A stretch of 64,000 bases of DNA from Opitutaceae bacterium (GTDB lineage: Bacteria > Verrucomicrobiota > Verrucomicrobiia > Opitutales > Opitutaceae): NCBI GenBank assembly GCA_024233285.1, contig JACKPU010000009.1:40001-104000 (forward strand), written 5' to 3'. Below the pieces are notes generated by a model that was given only the letters and a program-made list of their open reading frames with translations, ran no database searches and was not told the origin of the DNA. How positions within the stretch are numbered: position 1 is the stretch's first letter; every line of letters starts with the position of its first letter. Below are positions 59,226 through 64,000 of the stretch, piece after piece. The position numbers were made by a program, and so were the translations under genes.

Positions 59226-61091
59226 ATGTCCGCCGCATTTCATCAGGAAGACGATTTCAAGGCCAAGCTCGACGCGGGCTTGTGGTGGAAGGTTTTCCGC
59301 CGTGCCTTCCATCTGAGGCGCTTCCTTATCCCGCTTTTCATTTCCGCCTTGGTGCTCGCGGTCTGCGACGCCAGTTTCGCCCTCATCACCCGCTGGGTGA
59401 TCGACGGCGTCGTGCGTGACGGCACCAACGCCAATTTCGCCCTTTACGCCGGCGTCTATCTCGCCGTCACGCTTCTGCTGTGCGCCTGTGTCTGGCTCTT
59501 CATCTGGCTCGCCGGCAACATCTCCAACCGGCTCGCCCACGATATCCGCCGCGATGGTTTCGATCGCCTGCAGGAACTTGAGTTCGCGTTTTTCGATACC
59601 CGCCCCGTCGGATGGCTCATCACCCGACTGACCAGCGATTGCGACCGGCTCGCCCGCACCATCGGCTGGGGTTTCCTCGACATTGTCTGGGGCCTGAGCC
59701 TCGTCTTGATGATCGCGCTCAGCCTGCTCGTGCTGAATTGGAAGCTCGGTCTCATCATCCTCGCGATCGTGCCGCCGCTGGCGATCGTATCGCGCTACTT
59801 CCAGAAGAAGCTGCTTTTCAGCGCGCGCGACATTCGCAAATACAACTCGCAGATCACCGCCGCTTACAACGAATCGATCCAGGGCGTGCGCACGACCAAG
59901 ACCCTCGTGCGCGAGGCGGAGAATCTCGGCGAATTCAAGTCGCTCTCCACCCACATGTTCAACGCCGCCGTGCTCAACGCGCGGCAAAACGCCGTCTATT
60001 ATCCGCTCGTCATCACGCTCGGCAGTCTCGCCTCGGGCATCGCGCTCTGGCGCGGCGGCTGGCTCACGCTCCACGACGAGATCAGCCTCGGCACGCTGGT
60101 CGCGTTCGTGAACTTCGCCGGCATGTTTTTCAACCCCATCAACCAGCTCGCCCAGCGCCTGACGGAAATCCAATCCGCCCAGGCCGCCGGTGAACGCGTG
60201 ATGGGGCTGCTCGAAACCACCCCCGCGATTCAAGACAGCCCCGCGGTGATGGCGCGCATGGAGGATCACAAATCCGATCTCCGGTCTCCGGATTCCGGTC
60301 TCGCCCCCGACGGCCTGCCCGGGAAAGTCGAATCCATCACGTTTCGCAACGTCACCTTCCGCTACAGCACCGGCCCGGTCGTGTTGGAAAATTTCAATCT
60401 CGAGGTCAAAGCCGGCCAGACCATCGCCCTCGTCGGCCCTTCCGGCGGCGGCAAGAGCACCATCGTCTCGATGGTCTGCCGTTTCTACGAACCGGTCGAA
60501 GGCGAGATCCTGATCAACGGCACCGACTATCGTGAACGTTCGCTCGCGTGGCTGCAATCGCAGCTCGGCATCGTGCTCCAGACGCCGCACCTGTTCAAAG
60601 GCACCATTCGCGAAAACATTCGTTACGGCCGGCTCGAGGCCACCGACGCCGAGGTCGAGGCCGCGGCGAAAATGGTCAACGCCCACGAGTTCATCTCCGC
60701 GCTCGAAGGCGGTTACGAAGCGTCCGTCGGCGAGGGCGGCAACCGGCTCTCCACCGGCCAGCGCCAGCTCATCTCGTTCGCGCGCGCGCTGCTCGCGAAC
60801 CCGCAGATCTTCGTGATGGACGAGGCCACCTCGTCAATCGACACCGAGACCGAACAGCTCATCCAGCGCGGCATGGAGACCATGCTCGCCGGCCGCATCA
60901 GCTTCGTCATCGCCCACCGGCTCAGCACCATTCGCCGCGCCGATCGGATCCTTGTGATCACCAAAGGCAGGATCGAGGAAAGCGGCACCCACGAAGAACT
61001 GCTGCGCCAGCGCGGCCACTACTACGAGCTCTACACGAACCAGTTTCGCCGCGAACGCGAAGAGGCCGTGCTCGCGGGCGGGGAGACTTAA
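59226..61091 (+). CDS. Heterodimeric ABC exporter, subunit B (MdlB-like)
   Basis: A 621-residue half-transporter with six membrane helices and an ATPase domain. Walker A GPSGGGKSTIVSMVC and Walker B IFVMDEATSSID (with the catalytic Glu) are intact, while the signature reads LSTGQRQ. Together with subunit A this gives one canonical and one degenerate ATP site. A poorly conserved insertion (about residues 340-365) precedes the ATPase core. The ATG at 59226 was chosen; a longer upstream frame lies inside subunit A. Confidence 0.92.
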   Translation: MSAAFHQEDDFKAKLDAGLWWKVFRRAFHLRRFLIPLFISALVLAVCDASFALITRWVIDGVVRDGTNANFALYAGVYLAVTLLLCACVWLFIWLAGNISNRLAHDIRRDGFDRLQELEFAFFDTRPVGWLITRLTSDCDRLARTIGWGFLDIVWGLSLVLMIALSLLVLNWKLGLIILAIVPPLAIVSRYFQKKLLFSARDIRKYNSQITAAYNESIQGVRTTKTLVREAENLGEFKSLSTHMFNAAVLNARQNAVYYPLVITLGSLASGIALWRGGWLTLHDEISLGTLVAFVNFAGMFFNPINQLAQRLTEIQSAQAAGERVMGLLETTPAIQDSPAVMARMEDHKSDLRSPDSGLAPDGLPGKVESITFRNVTFRYSTGPVVLENFNLEVKAGQTIALVGPSGGGKSTIVSMVCRFYEPVEGEILINGTDYRERSLAWLQSQLGIVLQTPHLFKGTIRENIRYGRLEATDAEVEAAAKMVNAHEFISALEGGYEASVGEGGNRLSTGQRQLISFARALLANPQIFVMDEATSSIDTETEQLIQRGMETMLAGRISFVIAHRLSTIRRADRILVITKGRIEESGTHEELLRQRGHYYELYTNQFRREREEAVLAGGET

Positions 61092-61136
61092 GCAAGCCTC
61101 GCTTGGCAAGCGAACCGGCGCGTGCATAGTGCGGGT

Positions 61137-62753
61137 ATGCGCCGGTTCCCGCTCCTTTTCCTCGGCCTGATGGCCGCCTTTTTCACCGCATGCTCCCCGC
61201 GCGAAACCCCGGTCGAGGCCGGCATTCGCACGCACACCCTGCTCGTGGGTAATGCCGCGGAACCCGGCGATCTCGATCCGCACCTCGCTTCGATTCTCAC
61301 CGACCAGATCATCATCAACACACTTTTCGAGGGACTCACCGCGCTTGATGAGGAAACCGCGACCCCCGTGCCGGCCGCCGCCGAATCGTGGAGGGTTTCA
61401 CGTGACGGCTTGAGCTGGACCTTTCAACTGCGCGCCAACCTCAAATGGTCCAACGGCGAGCCGCTCGTCGCGGCGGACTTCATCACCGCCTGGCGCCGCG
61501 CACTCAATCCCGCCTTCGCCGCCGACAACGCCTGGTATCTTTTCCCGCTGAAAAATGCCGAGGCCTACAACGCCGGCTCGATCACCGATCCCACCGCCAT
61601 CGGCATGGCCGCTCCGGATGATCACACACTCGTGCTCACGCTCGAACGCCCGACCCCCTACCTGCCGGCGCTGGTGTCCCTGCCGGCATGGTTTCCGCTC
61701 AACCCGCGCAATCTCGAAAAGTTCGATGCCCTTGAGCAACGCGGCCAGCCGTGGACGCGCCCCGGCAATCTTGTCAGCAACGGCGCCTATCAGCTCGCCG
61801 CCTGGGAACCCAACGCCCGCATCGTGCTCGACCAGAACCCGCATCACCGCGACGCCGCGACCGCACAATTGGAGCACATTGTTTTCCTGCCCATCGAGAA
61901 GCCCGATGACGAGGAACGCAATTTTCGCGCCGGGCAGCTGCACGTCACCTTCAACCTGCCGGTCACCAAGATCGCCACGTGGCGCGAACGCGCCCCGGAG
62001 CAGCTCCGCATCGATTCGCTGCTCCAGAGCAACTTCCTCCGCTTCAACACCACGCGCGCCCCCTTCGTCGATCCGCGCGTGCGTCGCGCGCTTTCCTTGG
62101 TGATCGATCGCGACCTGCTCGCCCGCACCGTGTTGCAAGGCAGCCGGCTGCCCGCCGCCTCGCTGACCCCGCCGCACACCGGGGGCTATGCAGCGCCCGC
62201 CGTCGTCACGGTGGATGCAGACGCCGCGCGGGCCCTGCTTGCCGAGGCCGGCTTCGCCGCTGGCCAAGGTCTGCCGGTCATCGAGCTCCTCGTGCGCAAC
62301 GACGAGATCATGCCCCGGCTCGCCGAGGCCATTCAGGCGATCTGGAAACGCGAACTTGGCGTGCAAACCACCATCCGTCAGGCCGAACAGAAAATCTGGA
62401 TCCAACAACAGCAGACGCTCGACTACCAAGCCTGCCTGTCGGCGTGGACGGCTGACTACCCTGATCCGCTGTCGTTCTTGGAATTATTCCTGGGCCAAAG
62501 TGACTACAATTGGACCGGTTGGGACAACGACGTCTATAATCGCCTCTTGGACAAAGCTGCCGCCGCCAGCCCCAGCGCGCCTCGCATCCGCTACGCCGTG
62601 CTGCGCGACGCCGAGGAACTGCTGCTCAACGATGCGCCCATCGCGCCGCTCTATTTCGGCGCGCAAACCTATCTGCTGCATCCGGCCGTGAAAGGCTGGA
62701 CCCCGGCTCCGCTCGGCTTTCGCCGGTTTCAACGGGTGTCGTTGGAACCATGA
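61137..62753 (+). CDS. Oligopeptide ABC transporter substrate-binding lipoprotein
   Basis: A 538-residue family 5 substrate-binding protein of the OppA type. A lipoprotein signal ends at Cys19 (LMAAFFTACS). The family start HTLLVGNAAEPGDLDPHLAS and the middle segment WRRALNPAFAADNAWYLF match peptide-binding proteins. No oligopeptide permease genes are adjacent in the window. The ATG at 61137 is preferred over a GTG at 61122. Confidence 0.9.
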   Translation: MRRFPLLFLGLMAAFFTACSPRETPVEAGIRTHTLLVGNAAEPGDLDPHLASILTDQIIINTLFEGLTALDEETATPVPAAAESWRVSRDGLSWTFQLRANLKWSNGEPLVAADFITAWRRALNPAFAADNAWYLFPLKNAEAYNAGSITDPTAIGMAAPDDHTLVLTLERPTPYLPALVSLPAWFPLNPRNLEKFDALEQRGQPWTRPGNLVSNGAYQLAAWEPNARIVLDQNPHHRDAATAQLEHIVFLPIEKPDDEERNFRAGQLHVTFNLPVTKIATWRERAPEQLRIDSLLQSNFLRFNTTRAPFVDPRVRRALSLVIDRDLLARTVLQGSRLPAASLTPPHTGGYAAPAVVTVDADAARALLAEAGFAAGQGLPVIELLVRNDEIMPRLAEAIQAIWKRELGVQTTIRQAEQKIWIQQQQTLDYQACLSAWTADYPDPLSFLELFLGQSDYNWTGWDNDVYNRLLDKAAAASPSAPRIRYAVLRDAEELLLNDAPIAPLYFGAQTYLLHPAVKGWTPAPLGFRRFQRVSLEP

Positions 62754-62796
62754 CGCCGCACTTGTGCCGGTGCACTCACCTGTTCAGCTTAGGACC

Positions 62797-63267
62797 ATGC
62801 GGATTGCCCTGATCTTCGCTTTATTGACCACGCTCGCCCCGGCCGCCGACGTCGCCTTCACGCGCATCTGGCCCTCATGGCGCGACACCGCTTCCTTCGT
62901 GCGCATTTCCGAATATTTCGGCGGCAAAGAGAACAGCGGTCGGCAAACCATGCTGCGCACGCAGCCGGCAAACCGCGACGGCTACTACTTTCTCACCCGC
63001 GTGAAAAACGACGGGTCCGCGAAGGCCGACGTGCGGTTCGTGCTGGAGATTATCACCCCGGCCTCGCCGGTGCCCAAGACCTTCACGTTTCCCGCGACGC
63101 TTCCGGCCCACAGCCACGTGTTCAATCTCGGTTTGACCGGCGGCGATTGGGCCGGTGAAGACGTTCATCCGGTGGCCTGGCGGTTGCGATTGCTGACCGC
63201 CGATGACCGCGAACTCGCCGCCGAGCAGAGCTTTCTCTGGCGGATGCCGGACGGCGCCGGGGAGTAA
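62797..63267 (+). CDS. Hypothetical small exported protein
   Basis: A 156-residue protein with a signal peptide (MRIALIFALLTTLAPAA) and a predicted beta-rich mature part including RISEYFGGKENSGRQ and LTRVKNDGSAKADVRFVLE. No family was recognised. It lies 11 bp before the DNA glycosylase gene and 43 bp after the peptide-binding gene. Confidence 0.65.
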   Translation: MRIALIFALLTTLAPAADVAFTRIWPSWRDTASFVRISEYFGGKENSGRQTMLRTQPANRDGYYFLTRVKNDGSAKADVRFVLEIITPASPVPKTFTFPATLPAHSHVFNLGLTGGDWAGEDVHPVAWRLRLLTADDRELAAEQSFLWRMPDGAGE

Positions 63268-63278
63268 ATTTTTTCCGC

Positions 63279-64000
63279 GTGAAACCGGCTGCCGCTTTCG
63301 CTTGGTCTGCGTGGCAACCACTCGGTTTGGCACTGACGCCCCGCGTGCTCGCTGAGATTCTCGACGGTGGTCAGAGCTTTCGCTGGCGTTGCGACGAACA
63401 GCACATTTGGACCGGCATCTGGTCGGATCACGTCGCGCAACTGCGTCTCACCGCTGACGGACTGCTGGAAGGCCGCGCACCCGGAACCGGCACAACTCAT
63501 TTGATGGCATTGCGCAATTACCTGCGGCTCGACACGGATTTCGCCGCGCTGACCGATGCACTCCCGTGGCGCAGCGATCCGCATCTCGCCGCCTGCATCA
63601 CGGCATTTCCTGGTTTGCGCCTGCCCAAGCAACCTTTCGGCGAAACCCTCCTCTGCTTTCTTTGCAGCGCGACCAAACAGATCGTGCAGATCAAACAGAT
63701 GGTCGCACTGCTCGCCCAGAATCACGGCACTGCAATCGGTAGGGCGGGATCGTCCGATCCCGCCTTTCACCGCCTGCCCACCTGGCAGGAGCTCGCGGTC
63801 GTCCCGGAGGAGACCCTGCGCCGGTGCCTGCTCGGCTTCCGTGCCCGCTATATCAAACAAACCGCGCTCTTTCTCGCCGAGCGTCCCGGCTGGTTGGAGG
63901 AGACGGAATCGTTACCCTACCTTGAGGCGAAAGCCCGCTTGATGGAATTGCCGGGCGTCGGCGAAAAAGTCGCCGACTGCGTGCTGCTCTTCGGCGCCGG
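63279..64000 (+). CDS. ogg: 8-oxoguanine DNA glycosylase-like protein (partial)
   Basis: The first about 240 residues of an OGG1-type glycosylase that removes oxidised guanine; the rest is beyond the window edge. The start is a GTG at 63279. The N-terminal domain has LDGGQSFRWRCDE and the helix-hairpin-helix MELPGVGEKVADCVLLF is at the edge; the catalytic Lys should lie near it but the Asp is not in view. A 22-bp perfect palindrome inside the gene encodes an in-frame insertion (GRAGSSDPA). Confidence 0.82.
   Translation, partial: MKPAAAFAWSAWQPLGLALTPRVLAEILDGGQSFRWRCDEQHIWTGIWSDHVAQLRLTADGLLEGRAPGTGTTHLMALRNYLRLDTDFAALTDALPWRSDPHLAACITAFPGLRLPKQPFGETLLCFLCSATKQIVQIKQMVALLAQNHGTAIGRAGSSDPAFHRLPTWQELAVVPEETLRRCLLGFRARYIKQTALFLAERPGWLEETESLPYLEAKARLMELPGVGEKVADCVLLFGA
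63743..63764. repeat. REP-like perfect palindrome inside ogg
   Basis: GGCGGGATCG, a 2-nt spacer, then its exact complement. It is read in frame as an insertion between conserved helices of the glycosylase. Such GC-rich palindromes are typical of intergenic REP elements, but this one sits in coding sequence. No second copy was found in the window. Confidence 0.6.

Noticed and set aside
57262..59238. 658-residue open frame on the minus strand
   Set aside because: It is antisense to the ABC exporter, whose motifs are complete, and its translation is low-complexity His/Glu/Ala-rich as expected for a GC-rich shadow.
63391..63399. Another GCGACGAAC copy, as in the LytTR half-site
   Set aside because: It is inside the glycosylase coding sequence and has no partner repeat 21 bp away.

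Overview
The window is a GC-rich bacterial chromosome segment with almost no unused space. It most likely comes from a Verrucomicrobiota member of the Opitutae/Opitutaceae type. This is inferred from the gene content: an autotransporter-like repeat protein ending in a PEP-CTERM anchor, a YfbK-like VWA protein paired with an anti-sigma domain, polyphosphate-type ROK glucokinase, a NfeD/NfeD/flotillin trio, AraC/phytanoyl-dioxygenase pairs and MdlAB-like exporters. No rRNA, tRNA, CRISPR array, insertion sequence or prophage was found.

Layout. 0.3-2.3 kb: accB-accC. 2.3-8.7 kb (minus): prmA, an AraC regulator, purN, an ADP-heptose-type nucleotidyltransferase, dnaJ, grpE, an AsmA-like protein and a mannose-6-phosphate isomerase. 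8.8-12.2 kb: ftsK and a RodZ-like gene. 12.2-15.7 kb (minus): long NfeD, short NfeD, floA and a charged membrane protein. 15.8-22.2 kb: sugar epimerase, divergent phytanoyl-type dioxygenase/AraC pair, tatA-smr-phosphodiesterase, small membrane genes. 22.3-24.3 kb (minus): ECF sigma, anti-sigma, PDZ protein. 24.4-32.5 kb: LysR regulator, phasin-like gene, UbiB kinase, U32 peptidase, DUF3185, adenylate-kinase-like gene, flavin/PLP oxidase family gene. 32.6-45.8 kb (minus): MacAB-type export operon, a secreted Cys-His-Asp protein, lytR-lytS, amino-acid oxidase, glucokinase, FKBP isomerase and a YbbA/YbbP exporter, with tesA divergent. 45.9-50.9 kb: tesA, two tandem outer-membrane barrels, cupredoxin and a receptor adenylate cyclase. 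51-54.4 kb: PEP-CTERM protein. 54.5-57 kb (minus): second ECF sigma, anti-sigma and VWA protein, the last two split by a frameshift. 57.4-64 kb: heterodimeric ABC exporter, oligopeptide-binding lipoprotein, small exported protein, and a DNA glycosylase cut by the window edge.

The most interesting signal is a local LytTR regulon at 35.8-40.4 kb. Three copies of a 9-bp direct repeat spaced 12 bp apart (GTTCGTCGC type, 21-bp period) lie in one orientation upstream of lytS, upstream of the secreted Cys-His-Asp protein and upstream of the MacAB-type operon. A TTT-starting -10-like hexamer follows 29-30 bp after each. This ties a membrane histidine kinase, its LytTR regulator, a secreted protein and an exporter into one circuit. 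The exporter leader also contains an intrinsic terminator. A second exporter leader at 57.27-57.35 kb has a 1-2-3-4 set of complementary segments typical of attenuation. All functional calls come from sequence motifs read by eye; no database search was run.
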